NCBI GenBank assembly: GCA_039649115.1
Contig: JBBWZQ010000040.1
Span: 35,429-99,428 of the forward strand
Source: DATEJJ01 sp039649115
GTDB lineage: Bacteria; Actinomycetota; Actinomycetes; Mycobacteriales; Micromonosporaceae
DNA length: 64,000 nt
Reading direction: 5' to 3'
Below are positions 26,812 through 38,680 of the stretch, piece by piece. Each line of letters opens with the position of its first letter. Position 1 is the first letter of the stretch. The notes beneath the pieces were generated by a model that was not told the origin of the DNA, made no database searches, and saw nothing but the letters and a program-made list of their open reading frames with translations. The translations under genes were made by a program, and so were the position numbers.

Positions 26812-27255
26812 TCACGATTCCTCCTCGACGAGCAGGTCGGCCAGGCGGCGCAGGGCGGGCAGCGCCTGGGCGATGGCCTCGCGGTCGGCGCGCTCCAGCC
26901 GGGCCAGGCCGCTGCCGACGAGCTCCGCCCGCCCCGACCGCCAGGACGCCAGCCGCGCGGCGGCGGCCGGGGTCAGGTGCAGGCGCGCCATCCGGCGGTC
27001 GTGCCGATCGGTGTCGCGGCGCAGCAGGCCGGCACCGACCAGCTGGTTGACCAGGCCGCTCACCGAGTTGTCGGCGAGATGCAGGACGCGGGCAGCGGCC
27101 GATATGCCGGTGCCCGGGTGCTCCTCGACCACCTGGAGCACCTCGACCTGGGCGGGCGGCAGCCGGTGCGGCAAGCGGGCCCGCAGCCGCCGGCGCACCG
27201 CCCGGCGCAGCCGGTTGAGGTCGTACATCAGCTCCTCGGCGCCGGGCTCGACCAC
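26812..27255 (-). CDS. MarR-family regulator heading the ABC exporter operon
   Basis: 147 residues from GTG 27255. Winged helix (about 35-105): VLHLADNSVSGLVNQLVGAG recognition helix, RHDRRMARLHLTPA wing. It is the first gene of the exporter operon and starts 8 bases from a 25-bp palindrome, so autoregulation and control of the exporter are likely. The same site lies in front of the divergent decarboxylase gene. Confidence 0.85.
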   Translation of the reverse strand: MVEPGAEELMYDLNRLRRAVRRRLRARLPHRLPPAQVEVLQVVEEHPGTGISAAARVLHLADNSVSGLVNQLVGAGLLRRDTDRHDRRMARLHLTPAAAARLASWRSGRAELVGSGLARLERADREAIAQALPALRRLADLLVEEES

Positions 27256-27262
27256 CCCGACA

Positions 27263-27287
27263 AGATACCTCTGAGACCGAGCTATCT
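27263..27287. promoter_or_regulatory. MarR operator candidate AGATAnCTC-N7-GAGnTATCT
   Basis: A 25-bp inverted repeat with 9-base arms (27263-27271 and 27279-27287; eight of nine positions pair) in the 60-base gap between the MarR gene and the divergent decarboxylase. Size and form match MarR dimer sites, and the placement would block both promoters. Confidence 0.65.
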
Positions 27288-27315
27288 GCCACCGGCCGCC
27301 CGGTAGGGTCGCCTC

Positions 27316-28749
27316 GTGACCACGCACATGACGCCGGAACAGTTCCGCAGGCACGGCCACCAGGTCGTCGACTGGATCGCCGACTACTGGGACACGCTGC
27401 CGCGGCAGCGGGTCGTCCCCGATGTCAAGCCGGGCGAGATCGCCGCGCGGCTGCCCGCCGGGCCGACCGAGCACGGCGAGCCGATGGACGCGATCCTGGC
27501 CGATCTGTCCACTGTGGTCACTCCGGGGCTGGCGCACTGGCAGCACCCGGGATTCTTCGGGTACTTCCCGGCGAACACGTCCGGCCCCTCCGTGCTGGGT
27601 GACCTGCTGTGTGCCGGGCTGGGCGTGCAGGGCATGCTCTGGGCCACCAGCCCGGCCTGCACCGAACTGGAGACGGTCGTGCTGGACTGGCTGGCCGACC
27701 TGCTCGACCTGCCCGCGGCGTTCCGGTCCACCGGTGCCGGCGGCGGGGTCATCCAGGACTCCGCGTCCTCGGCGAACCTGGTGGCCCTACTCGTCGCGCT
27801 GCACCGGGCGAGTGGCGGCCGGTGGGCCTCGACCGGGGTGGACCGGCGCTACGTCGTCTACACCTCCGTACACGGGCACTCGTCCATCGACAAGGCGGCC
27901 CGCATCGCCGGCCTGGGCAGCGAGAACGTCCGGCAGATCGAGGCCGACCCGGACACGCACGCGATGCTGCCCGGTGCGCTGCGCGCGGCGATCGAGGCGG
28001 ACCGGGCGGCCGGCGCGGTACCGGCGATCGTCGTGGCCACGATCGGCACCACGTCGACCACCGCGATCGACCCGCTGCCCGAGATCGGCGCCATCACCCG
28101 GGAGTACGGGCTCTGGCTGCACGTGGACGCCGCCTATGCCGGTGCCGCCGCGATCTGCCCGGAGCTGCGCTGGACGCACGAGGGCATCGAGCTGGCCGAC
28201 TCGTACGCCTTCGACCCGCACAAGTGGCTGCTGACCGGCTTCGACTGCGACGCGTTCTGGATCGCCGACCGGGCCGAACTGATCCAGGCGCTGTCCATCC
28301 TGCCCGAGTACCTGCGCAACGCCGCCTCCGAGTCCGGTGCGGTGATCGACTACCGGGACTGGCAGGTCAGCCTCGGCCGCCGGTTCCGGGCGTTGAAGCT
28401 GTGGCTGGTGCTGCGCTGGTACGGCGTCGAAGGGCTGCGCGCACACATCCGCACCGGCGTCTGGCTCGCCGCCGACCTGGCCGCGCGCATCGGCGCCGAC
28501 GAGCGCTTCGAGCTGGCCGCGCCGCACCCGTTCTCCCTGGTCTGCTTCCGGCTGCGGGCCGGCGACGCGGCGAGCGGGGAGCTGATGCGCCGGGTCAACG
28601 CCACCGGCCAGGTGTTCCTGACCCACACCCACGTCGGGGGCCGGTACACGCTACGAATTGCGATCGGCTCGCCACAGACCGCGAGCGAGCATGTCCAGGC
28701 GGCCTGGAACCTGGTCAGCGACACGGCTGACCGGGTCACGAGGTTGTGA
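27316..28749 (+). CDS. PLP-dependent aromatic L-amino acid decarboxylase
   Basis: 477 residues, group II decarboxylase. PLP lysine is Lys303 in DPHKWLL; Asp271 in HVDAAYAG holds the pyridine nitrogen; the His stacking on PLP is in SVHGHSSIDKA (186-188). Family members decarboxylate tryptophan, tyrosine, phenylalanine or DOPA to the amine; the specific substrate cannot be read from sequence. It shares an operator region with a MarR-controlled drug exporter, so the amine or a product may be the signal or cargo; this is inference. GTG start, no clear Shine-Dalgarno. Confidence 0.88.
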   Translation: MTTHMTPEQFRRHGHQVVDWIADYWDTLPRQRVVPDVKPGEIAARLPAGPTEHGEPMDAILADLSTVVTPGLAHWQHPGFFGYFPANTSGPSVLGDLLCAGLGVQGMLWATSPACTELETVVLDWLADLLDLPAAFRSTGAGGGVIQDSASSANLVALLVALHRASGGRWASTGVDRRYVVYTSVHGHSSIDKAARIAGLGSENVRQIEADPDTHAMLPGALRAAIEADRAAGAVPAIVVATIGTTSTTAIDPLPEIGAITREYGLWLHVDAAYAGAAAICPELRWTHEGIELADSYAFDPHKWLLTGFDCDAFWIADRAELIQALSILPEYLRNAASESGAVIDYRDWQVSLGRRFRALKLWLVLRWYGVEGLRAHIRTGVWLAADLAARIGADERFELAAPHPFSLVCFRLRAGDAASGELMRRVNATGQVFLTHTHVGGRYTLRIAIGSPQTASEHVQAAWNLVSDTADRVTRL

Positions 28750-28781
28750 CTTGCCTGAAGAAACGCACTTATGCTGCGTAG

Positions 28782-29357
28782 ATGCAACGCACCGACTTCC
28801 GCGCCATGCCCTGCTCGATCGCCCGTACCCTCGCCGTGGTCGGGGAGGCGTGGACGCCGCTGGTCCTGCGCGACATCGTCTTCGGGCTGAGCCGCTTCGA
28901 CGAGATCCAGCGCGACCTGGGCGTGGCGACGAACGTGCTGACCGACCGGCTCAACACGCTGGTGAAGTACGGGCTGCTGACGCGCGAGCCGTACCAGACC
29001 CGGCCGCTGCGCCACCGGTACCAGCTGACCGAGGCGGGGCTGGACTTCCTGCCGGTACTGCTGTCGCTGATGCACTGGGGCGACAAGTGGGCGGACGACG
29101 AGACCGGCCAGCCGGTACACATCGTGCACCGCGAATGTGGCCAGCCGACCGCCCCGCTGATGGTGTGCTCGGCGTGCAAGCGCCCGCTGCGCGCCGCCGA
29201 GGTGTCGGCCCGCAACGGTCCCGGCGCCAGTCGCGGCCCCGGTGCGTACCTGATGCCGGGCTGGCTGGCCGCCCCCGGCCGGCGCGAGGCCCAACGCACC
29301 GCCCCGCCCCCGCGCCTCACCGCCTCCGGCCGCTACCTCCCCACCCAGCCCGCATGA
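28782..29357 (+). CDS. HxlR-family transcriptional regulator
   Basis: 191 residues. HxlR winged helix from MPCSIARTLAVVGEAWTPLVLRDI to the LRHRYQLTEAGLDFLPVL wing (about 8-95). The family's sensing cysteine is Cys11. The C-terminal part has a Cys-pair segment (HRECG ... VCSACKRPL) that could bind zinc, then a Pro/Arg-rich tail. Follows the decarboxylase by 32 bases, possibly cotranscribed. Confidence 0.85.
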   Translation: MQRTDFRAMPCSIARTLAVVGEAWTPLVLRDIVFGLSRFDEIQRDLGVATNVLTDRLNTLVKYGLLTREPYQTRPLRHRYQLTEAGLDFLPVLLSLMHWGDKWADDETGQPVHIVHRECGQPTAPLMVCSACKRPLRAAEVSARNGPGASRGPGAYLMPGWLAAPGRREAQRTAPPPRLTASGRYLPTQPA

Positions 29358-29362
29358 CCCTC

Positions 29363-29424
29363 GCAACTTCATTGAGATAGCGGTGTCCGAGAGCCCGCCA
29401 ACACCGCTACCTCGATGAAGTTGC
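29363..29424. repeat. Long inverted repeat between convergent genes (terminator or mobile repeat)
   Basis: 24-position arms (29363-29386 and 29401-29424, GCAACTTCAT... / ...ATGAAGTTGC) pair with one mismatch and one G-T wobble around a 14-nt loop. It sits between convergent genes and could end both transcripts, but its AT content is higher than its surroundings and it looks like a stand-alone palindromic repeat unit; I believe similar units are scattered in Micromonosporaceae, from memory only. Confidence 0.55.
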
Positions 29425-29456
29425 GGTGATCTTGGAGGGACGGTCTTGCGGCGGGG

Positions 29457-29915
29457 TCAGACCCAGGCGGTGGGGTTGGCGGCCAGGGCGCGGACGCGTG
29501 CGGGGAGGGTGCCGGCGGCGACGGCGCCGACGGTGACCAGGTCCAGGATCTCGCGCTCGCTGGCTCGCAGCGCGATCCAGACCTCCTGCAGGGACTCGGC
29601 GGCGCCCTGGTAGCCGAGCGCCTCCGGCCGGTGGCCGCGCACGTTGGCCAGCGGTCCGTCGATCACCCGGATCACGTCGGCGAGGGAGATCTCGTCCGCG
29701 GGCCGGGCCAGCCAGTACCCGCCCTCGGGTCCGCGCTGCGCGTTGACCACCCCGCCGCGGCGCAACTGCAGCAGGATGCTCTCCAGGAACTTGGGCGGGA
29801 TGCCCTGCCTGTCCGCCAGTTGCTCGGCGGTCACCGGACGGCTGGCACCCTCGGTCGCCGAGGCCAGCTCGACGACGGCACGCAGGGCGTAGTCCACCCG
29901 GGCAGAGAGTCTCAT
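29457..29915 (-). CDS. Rrf2-family transcriptional regulator without cluster cysteines
   Basis: 152 residues from ATG 29915 (MRLSARVDYALRAVVELA, the standard Rrf2 start). Winged helix about 1-85 with IPPKFLESILLQLRRGGVV and RGPEGGYWLARP. No cysteine is present, so unlike IscR or NsrR it cannot hold an Fe-S cluster; it may be a CymR-type regulator. Starts 22 bases after tesB on the same strand. Confidence 0.85.
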   Translation of the reverse strand: MRLSARVDYALRAVVELASATEGASRPVTAEQLADRQGIPPKFLESILLQLRRGGVVNAQRGPEGGYWLARPADEISLADVIRVIDGPLANVRGHRPEALGYQGAAESLQEVWIALRASEREILDLVTVGAVAAGTLPARVRALAANPTAWV

Positions 29916-29937
29916 CAGACGATTATGTACCGGGTCG

Positions 29938-30834
29938 TCACCGCTCCACCCGGCGCAGCAGCCCCTCCTGCACGGCGGTGGCCAGGTGCCGGCCGTCGAC
30001 GGAGTACATCCGGCCGGCCGCCAGGCCCCGTCCACCCGAGGCGGACGGGCTCAGGCAGTCGTAGAGGAACCAGTCGTCGGCGCGGAACGGCCGGTGCAGC
30101 CACAGCGCGTGGTCCAGGCTGGCACCGGCGAAGCCGCCCGGACCCCACACCTCGCCGTGCACGGCCAGCACCGAGTCCAGCAGTGTCAGGTCGGAGGCGT
30201 ACGCCAGCGCGCACGCGTGGACCAGCGGGTCGTCGGGCAGCTTGCCGTCGAAGCGCATCCACACCCGGTGGCGCATCTCCGCCGGCCGGTCGCCGGGGCG
30301 CACCCAGCCCGGCTCGCTGAGGTAGCGCACGTCGATCGGGCGCGGGATCTGGCTCCAGATGCCCAACCGCTCCGGGTACCGGGCCAGCCGCTGCGCCATC
30401 GTCGGCACCTCGTCCGGGGGCGGTACGTCCGGCGGCGGCTCCTGGTGGCCGAGGCCCTCCTCGTGCCGGTGGAACGAGGCGGCCATGAAGAAGATCGGCT
30501 TGCCGTGCTGTTCGCCCACGGAGCGGCGTACCGAGAACGAGTGCCCGTCGCGCACGTTCTCCACCCGGTACGTGATCGGCACGCTCGGGTCACCGGGGCG
30601 GACGAAGTAGCCGTGCAGCGAGTGGACCAGCCGGCCCGGGTCGACCGTACGGCCGGCGGCGACCAGCGCCTGCCCGGCGACCTGGCCGCCGAAGACGCGC
30701 TGGCGACCGACCGCCGGGCTCTGCGCGCGGAACAGCCCGGCGACGTCTCCGTCCGGGACAGGCAGCTCTTCGAGATCGAGTATCCGCAGCAGATCGTCGA
30801 CGGCGGCCTGCCCGGTCAGCAGATTGGCCGTCAA
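29938..30834 (-). CDS. tesB: Acyl-CoA thioesterase II
   Basis: 298 residues, double hotdog fold. Hydrolyses acyl-CoA to the fatty acid and CoA. Landmarks: RVFGGQVAGQAL near residue 50, HSLHGYFVRPGD, and the C-terminal ASLDHALWLHRPFRADDW with the catalytic Asp. Its start overlaps the pyruvate kinase stop by 4 bases, placing it in the gltB-gltD-pyk-tesB run. Confidence 0.9.
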   Translation of the reverse strand: MTANLLTGQAAVDDLLRILDLEELPVPDGDVAGLFRAQSPAVGRQRVFGGQVAGQALVAAGRTVDPGRLVHSLHGYFVRPGDPSVPITYRVENVRDGHSFSVRRSVGEQHGKPIFFMAASFHRHEEGLGHQEPPPDVPPPDEVPTMAQRLARYPERLGIWSQIPRPIDVRYLSEPGWVRPGDRPAEMRHRVWMRFDGKLPDDPLVHACALAYASDLTLLDSVLAVHGEVWGPGGFAGASLDHALWLHRPFRADDWFLYDCLSPSASGGRGLAAGRMYSVDGRHLATAVQEGLLRRVER

Positions 30835-32264
30835 CTGCTCTCCAGCAGCGAGCCGAGCTGGTGTACCCGCAGCGTGTTGGTGGATCCGGGGGTACCCGGC
30901 GGGCTGCCGGCCACGATCACGACGTAGTCGCCCCGCTCGGCCGTGCCGGTCTCGGTCAGCGTCCGGTCGACCTGCTGGAACATGTCATCGGTGTGCTGCA
31001 CGAAGGGCACCAGGTAGGTCTGCACCCCCCAGGACAGCGTGAGCTGGTTGCGCACCGCCGTGTCGGGCGTGCAGGCGACCAGCGGCAACTGGCAGTGCAG
31101 CCGGGCCAGCCGGCGTACCGTGTCACCGGTCTGCGTGAACGCGACCAGCGCCTTGGCACTGATGGCCTGCGCGATGTTCGAGGCGGCCACGGTCAGCGCG
31201 CCGCCGCGGGTGCGCGGGTCGTGCTGCAGGCGGGGTACCAGGATAGAGCCGGTCTCCGTGGTCTCGATGATCCGCGCCATCGTCGACACGGTCAGCACCG
31301 GGTAACGCCCGACGCTGGTCTCGCCGGAGAGCATCACCGCGTCGGCCCCGTCGAGCACCGCGTTGGCCACGTCGGACGCCTCGGCGCGGGTCGGGCGGGA
31401 GCTCTCGATCATCGAGTCGAGCATCTGGGTCGCCACGATCACCGGCTTGGCCAGCTCGCGCCCCAACTGCACGGCCCGCTTCTGCACCAGCGGCACCTCG
31501 TCCAGCGGCATCTCCACGCCCAGGTCGCCGCGGGCCACCATGATGGCGTCGAACGCGTTGACGATCGCGTCGAGCGAGGCGACCGCCTCCGGCTTCTCGA
31601 TCTTCGCGATCACCGGCCGGCGCAGCCCGACCTCATCCATGATCTCGTGGACCAGCTTGATGTCGTCGGGCGAGCGCACGAACGACAGCGCCACCAGGTC
31701 GACCCCGAGCCGCAGCGCGAAGCGCAGGTCCTCGGCGTCCTTGTCGGACAGCGCCGGCACGCTGACGGCCACGTTGGGCAGGGACACGCCCTTGTGGTCG
31801 GAGACCTGGCCGCCCTCGATGACGAGGCACTGGATGTCGCTGCCGCCGACCACCGCCTTCACCTCGACGGCCACCTTGCCGTCGTCGATCAGCAGGCGGT
31901 CGCCGGGCCGGACCTCCGCGGGCAACTTGCGGTACGTGCAGGACACCCGGTCATGGGTACCCAGAATGTCTTCGCTCGTGATCACGACGGTGTCGCCGGT
32001 GCGCCACTCGACCGGGCCGCGCGCGAACCTGCCCAGCCTGATCTTCGGGCCTTGCAGGTCGGCCAGCACGCCGACCGCCCGCCCGGTCACCTGGGCCGCC
32101 TCCCGCACCCGTGTGTAGACCTGGAGGTGGTCCTGGTGGGTGCCGTGGCTGAAGTTCAGCCGGGCCACGTCCATGCCGGCGTCGACAAGACCGCGGATGC
32201 GCTCGGGGCTTGCGGTGGCTGGGCCGAGAGTGCAGACGATCTTGGCGCGACGTGTCACGGACAT
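30831..32264 (-). CDS. pyk: Pyruvate kinase
   Basis: 477 residues, usual bacterial length. Converts phosphoenolpyruvate and ADP to pyruvate and ATP. Landmarks: KIVCTLGPA at the N terminus, ARLNFSHG, the active-site signature VIAKIEKPEAV with the catalytic Lys, and MVARGDLGVE. The start is 3 bases from the gltD stop, so it belongs to the glt operon, an order conserved in actinobacteria that ties glycolytic output to nitrogen assimilation. Confidence 0.95.
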   Translation of the reverse strand: MSVTRRAKIVCTLGPATASPERIRGLVDAGMDVARLNFSHGTHQDHLQVYTRVREAAQVTGRAVGVLADLQGPKIRLGRFARGPVEWRTGDTVVITSEDILGTHDRVSCTYRKLPAEVRPGDRLLIDDGKVAVEVKAVVGGSDIQCLVIEGGQVSDHKGVSLPNVAVSVPALSDKDAEDLRFALRLGVDLVALSFVRSPDDIKLVHEIMDEVGLRRPVIAKIEKPEAVASLDAIVNAFDAIMVARGDLGVEMPLDEVPLVQKRAVQLGRELAKPVIVATQMLDSMIESSRPTRAEASDVANAVLDGADAVMLSGETSVGRYPVLTVSTMARIIETTETGSILVPRLQHDPRTRGGALTVAASNIAQAISAKALVAFTQTGDTVRRLARLHCQLPLVACTPDTAVRNQLTLSWGVQTYLVPFVQHTDDMFQQVDRTLTETGTAERGDYVVIVAGSPPGTPGSTNTLRVHQLGSLLESS

Positions 32265-32267
32265 AGG

Positions 32268-33742
<1,475 letters not shown>

Positions 33743-33743
<1 letters not shown>

Positions 33744-36700
33744 TACCGTCCTCCGCTGGCCGCCGCCATGACGGCCTCGTCGATGTTGCGACCGGCGGCC
33801 TCGGCGGCCCGGATGGTCTCCATCACGCGCTTGTAGTCGCGCGGCACCACGGCGGTGAACTCCTCGACCGCGCTGGCCCAGCTGGCCAGCAGGCGCTGCG
33901 CCACGGCCGAACCGGTCTCCGTGTGATGGCGCTCGACGAGGTCGCGCAGGGCCCGCTTGTCGTCGCCGGCGACCGGCTCCAGATCGACCAGTTCCCGGTT
34001 GACGCGCCGGGGGTCCAGGCGCCAGACGTAGGCCACGCCGCCGGACATGCCCGCGGCGAAGTTGCGGCCGGTGCTGCCGAGCACGACGACGGTACCGCCG
34101 GTCATGTACTCGCAGCCGTGGTCGCCCACGCCCTCGACCACCGCGACCGCGCCCGAGTTGCGCACCGCGAACCGCTCCCCGACCCGGCCGCTCAGGAACG
34201 CCTCGCCGCTGGTCGCGCCGTAGAGCAGCGTGTTGCCCGCGATGATGTGCTCCGCCGCGACGAACGGCGCCGAGGGGTCCGGCCGGATGATCAGCCGGCC
34301 GCCGGACAGGCCCTTGCCCACGTAGTCGTTGGCGTCGCCGTGCAGCCGCAGGGTGACGCCGTTGGGCACGAACGCGCCGAAGGACTGGCCGGCCGTGCCG
34401 TGCAGCAGCACCTCGATCGTGTCGTCGGGCAGCCCCTTGCCGCCGAAGCGCAGCGTCACCTCGCCGCCGAGCATCGCGCCGATGCTGCGGTTCTCGTTGC
34501 GTACCGGCAGCTCGAAGCGCACCGGTGAGCCGTCCTCCAGCGCTGGCCGGGCGGCGGCGATCAACTGGTTGTCCAGCGCCTTGTGCAGCGCGTGATCCTG
34601 GCCCCGCACCCGGCGCAGTGGCGCGTCGTCCGGCACGTCCGGCGCGCAGAGCACGGGCAGCAGGTCCAGCCCGCGCGCCTTCCAGTGCGTCACGGCCGGC
34701 GTGACGTCCAGCAGCTCCACGTGCCCGACGGCCTCGTCGAGGGTACGGAAGCCCAGCACCGCCAGCAGCTCGCGGACCTCCTCGGCGAGGAACAGGAAGA
34801 AGTTCTCCACGAACTCCGGCCGGCCGGTGAAGCGCTGGCGCAGCACGGGGTTCTGGGTGGCGATGCCCACCGGACAGGTGTCCAGGTGGCACACGCGCAT
34901 CATGATGCAGCCCTCGACGATCAGCGGAGCGGTCGCGAAGCCGAACTCCTCGGCACCCAGCAGCGCCGCGACCAGGACGTCCCGCCCGGTCTTCAGCTGC
35001 CCGTCGACCTGCACGGTGACCCGGTCGCGCAGGCCGTTGGCCAGCAGCGTCTGCTGCGTCTCGGCCAGCCCCAGCTCCCACGGCGCGCCGGCATGCTTGA
35101 GCGAGTTGAGCGGGGCGGCACCGGTACCCCCGTCATGGCCGGAGATCAGGATGACGTCGGCCTTCGTCTTGGCCACGCCCGCCGCGACCGTGCCCACCCC
35201 GACCTCGGCGACCAGCTTGACGTGGACCCGCGCCCGCGGGTTGACGTTCTTCAGGTCGTACACGAGCTGGGCCAGGTCTTCGATCGAATAGATGTCGTGG
35301 TGCGGCGGCGGCGAGATGAGCCCCACGCCGGGCGTGGCGTGCCGGGTCCTGGCGATCCACGGCCAGACCTTGTTGCCGGGCAGTTGGCCGCCCTCGCCCG
35401 GCTTGGCGCCCTGCGCCATCTTGATCTGCATGTCGTCGGAGTTGACCAGGTATTCGCTGGTCACCCCGAAGCGGCCGGACGCGACCTGCTTCACCGCACT
35501 GCGCCGGCTCGGGTCGTAGAGGCGGTCCACGTCCTCGCCGCCCTCGCCGGTGTTGGACTTGCCGCCCAGCCGGTTCATCGCGATCGCGAGGGTCTCGTGC
35601 GCCTCGGCCGAGATCGAGCCGTAGCTCATCGCGCCGGTGGCGAACCGCTTGACGATCTCGGTGGCCGGCTGCACCTCGGCCAGCGGTACCGGCTCCCGCC
35701 CGCCGAGCCGCAGCTCGAACAGGCCGCGCAGGCTGCCCGTCTCGGTGGCCAGCGCGTCGACCTTGCCGGTGTACTGCTTGAACACCTCGTACTGGCGGCT
35801 GCGCGTCGCGTGCTGGAGCAGGAACACCGTCTCCGGGTTGAACAGGTGCACCTCGCCCTCGCGCCGCCACGCGTACTCGCCGCCGACCTCCAGCCGCCGG
35901 TGCGCCCGTTCGGCCGGGTTGGCCGGGTAGGCGAGCGAGTGCCGGGTGCGCACCTCCTCCGCGATCTCGTGCAGGCCGATGCCGCCGATCCGGCTGGTGG
36001 TACCCGTGAAGTAGCGGTCGACCAGCGCGCGGTCCAGTCCGATCGCCTCGAAGACCTGGGCGCCGCAGTACGAGCTGACCGTGGAGATGCCCATCTTGGA
36101 CATGATCTTCAGGACACCCTTGGCCAGTGCCTTGACGTACTTGCGGATCGCCTCGGCCGGCTCGGTGCCGGTCAGCGCACCGGTGAGGATCAGGTCCTCG
36201 ACGCTCTCGAACGCCAGGTACGGGTTGATCGCCGCGGCGCCGTAGCCGATCAGTACCGCCGCGTGGTGCACCTCGCGGCAGTCGCCCGACTCCACGATCA
36301 GCGCCACCTGGGTGCGGGTCTGCTCGCGGACCAGGTGCTGGTGCACCACGGCGGTCAGCAGCAGCGACGGTATCGGCGCGAGGTCCGCGGTGGAGTCCCG
36401 GTCGGAGAGCACCAGGATCCGGGCGCCGTCCTCGATCGCCTCGGAAATGTGCCGGCAGATCTCGGTCAGCCGCGCCTTGAGCCCCGCGCCGCCCTCGCGC
36501 ACCCGGTAGAGCCCGGAGACCCGCACCGCCCGGAAGCCGGGCAGGTTGCCGTCCTCGTCGATGGACAGCAGCTTGGCCAGCTCGTCGTTGTCGATGACCG
36601 GGTACGCCAGCTGGATGTGCCTGCACGACGCGGGCCCTGGCTCGAGCAGGTTCTGCTCCGGCCCCATGATGCGCGACACCGAGGTGACGATCTCCTCGCG

Positions 36701-38317
36701 AATCGCGTCCAGCGGAGGGTTCGTCACCTGTGCGAAGTTCTGCGCGAAGTAGTCGTAGAGCAGCCGTGAACGCTGCGACAGGGCCGCGATCGGGGTGTCG
36801 GTGCCCATCGAACCGAGCGGCTCGGCGCTGCCGACGGCCATCGGGCCCAGCAGGATCCGCAGCTCCTCCTCCGTGTAACCGAAGGTGAGCTGACGGCGGA
36901 GGACGGCCTCGTGGCTCTGCATGACGTGCTCGCGGTCGGGCAGATCGGCCAGATCGAGCAGGCCGGCGTGCAGCCACTCCTCGTAGGGCAGTTCGTCGGC
37001 GAGGCCGGACTTGACCTCGTCGTCGTCGACGATGCGGCCGGCCACGGTGTCCACGAGGAACATGCGGCCGGGCTGCAGGCGGCCCTTGGCGACGACCTCG
37101 TCGGCGGGCACGTCGAGCACACCGGTCTCGCTGGCGAGCACCACGCGACCGTCGGCGGTCTGCCACCACCGCGCGGGGCGCAGGCCGTTGCGGTCGAGAA
37201 CCGCGCCGACGAGCGAGCCGTCGGTGAACGTGACGCACGCCGGGCCGTCCCACGGCTCCATGACGCTCGCGTGGAACTGGTAGAACGCGCGCCGCTTGGG
37301 GTCCATCGCGACGTGGTTCTCCCACGCCTCCGGGATCATCATCAGCACGGCGTGCGGCAGGCTGCGACCACCGAGGTGCAGCAGTTCCAGGACCTCGTCG
37401 AACGAGGCGGAGTCCGAGCCGTCCGGGTCGCAGATGGGAAACAGCCGTGCGAGGTCGCCGGGGACCGGCTTCGACTCCAGCAGCGCCTCGCGGGCGCGCA
37501 TGCGGTTGCGGTTGCCGCGCACGGTGTTGATCTCGCCGTTGTGGGCGACGTACCGGAACGGGTGCGCCAGCGGCCACGACGGGAAGGTGTTGGTCGAGAA
37601 GCGGCTGTGCACCAAGGCGATCGCCGTTTCGAGCCGCTCGTCGGTCAGGTCCGGGAAGAACGCCGGGAGCTGGCCCGTCGTCAGCATGCCCTTGTAGACC
37701 AGCGTGCGCGAGGACAGCGACGGGAAGTACGTGCCGCATTCCGCGACCGCGCTGTCGCGCTCGACGCGCTTGCGCAGGCAGAAGGTGAGCCGATCGAGCT
37801 CGACGCCGGCCGGCCGGCGGCCCCGGGCGTCGGGCGCCCCGGCCACGAAGAGCATGGCGAAGTGCGGGACCACCGACAGGGCGGTGGGGCCGACGCCTGC
37901 GGCCTCGGGCGCTACCGGCACGTCACGCCACCCGAGGACGGTGAGGCCCTCCTCGGCGGCGATCCGCTCGGCGAGCTCGGTCGCCTTGGCCCGCTGCTCG
38001 GCGTCCAGGGGCAGGAACGCGACGCCCGCCGCGTACGTGTGCTCACCGGCGGGGTTCGGTGCGGGGAGGTCGAACTCCACGACCGCACGCAACAGCTCGT
38101 CCGGGAGCTGCAGCAGGATGCCCGCACCGTCACCGCTGGTCGGCTCAGCGCCTGCGGCACCTCGGTGCTCGAGGTTGGCCAGCGCCGTCAGCGCATCGGT
38201 CACGATGCGGTGCGAACGCCGACCTCGGATGTCGGCCACCATCGCCACACCGCAGGCGTCGCGCTCTGCGGTGGGGTCGTACAGCCCCTGCGGGGCCGGG
38301 ATGGCGGAGAAGATCAC
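33743..38317 (-). CDS. gltB: Glutamate synthase, large (alpha) subunit; possible mosaic
   Basis: 1524 residues from GTG 38317 (GGAGG upstream in the leader). Makes two glutamates from glutamine and 2-oxoglutarate. The propeptide is 21 residues; Cys22 in RDACGVAMVADI becomes the N-terminal nucleophile of the class II glutaminase domain. The central and FMN domains follow, with the 3Fe-4S cysteines in CIMMRVCHLDTCPVG, then the beta-helix tail. No frameshift or missing motif is seen. The 3' part (33.7-36.0 kb) has four GGTACC sites like the left genome; the 5' part (36.0-38.3 kb) has none like the right one, so the gene may join two lineages. Confidence 0.93.
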
Positions 38318-38680
38318 GGGGCAGACCTCCCTCGTCGTCCTCGAAGAACGATGTCTCGTGCTCAGTCCTGGAAATGCCGGCTTCTGGGCACGGGACGACG
38401 GTGGCCCGCGTGTTGACGGAACTTTAACAGCCGCGAAACCAAGAGACACCCTCCTTCGGGTGATCCCGGTCATGTACGCGTAACGATCTTGGCGGGCCGA
38501 GCGACACTGCATCCAACGCCTGGCAGTGCATCACGCATCGAAAAGCGTAACCGAGCCGGTCAACAGGTGTGCAACGTGAGAGGTTGCCGACACCGCCGCC
38601 GCAGAGCCGAGTTGGGCTCGGCTTAGCACCATCGGCGCTGGTGAAGGCCTCGCTACGCCGGTTAGCGGACGGTAACACCC
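38318..38680 (-). promoter_or_regulatory. gltB upstream region
   Basis: A 363-base stretch with no gene I can support, more AT-rich than its surroundings. On the minus strand it holds a TTGACC hexamer (about 38557-38562) that may be a -35 box, and a weak hairpin (38505-38510 with 38523-38528). A second small stem (CACCC/GGGTG, about 38447-38463) lies nearer the gene. The long leader suggests post-transcriptional or nitrogen control of gltB, but I recognise no known riboswitch class in it. Confidence 0.35.

Noticed and set aside
38318..38512. Longer gltB start giving 65 extra residues
   Set aside because: The glutaminase Cys should follow a short propeptide; GTG 38317 with GGAGG upstream gives a 21-residue propeptide as in the family.
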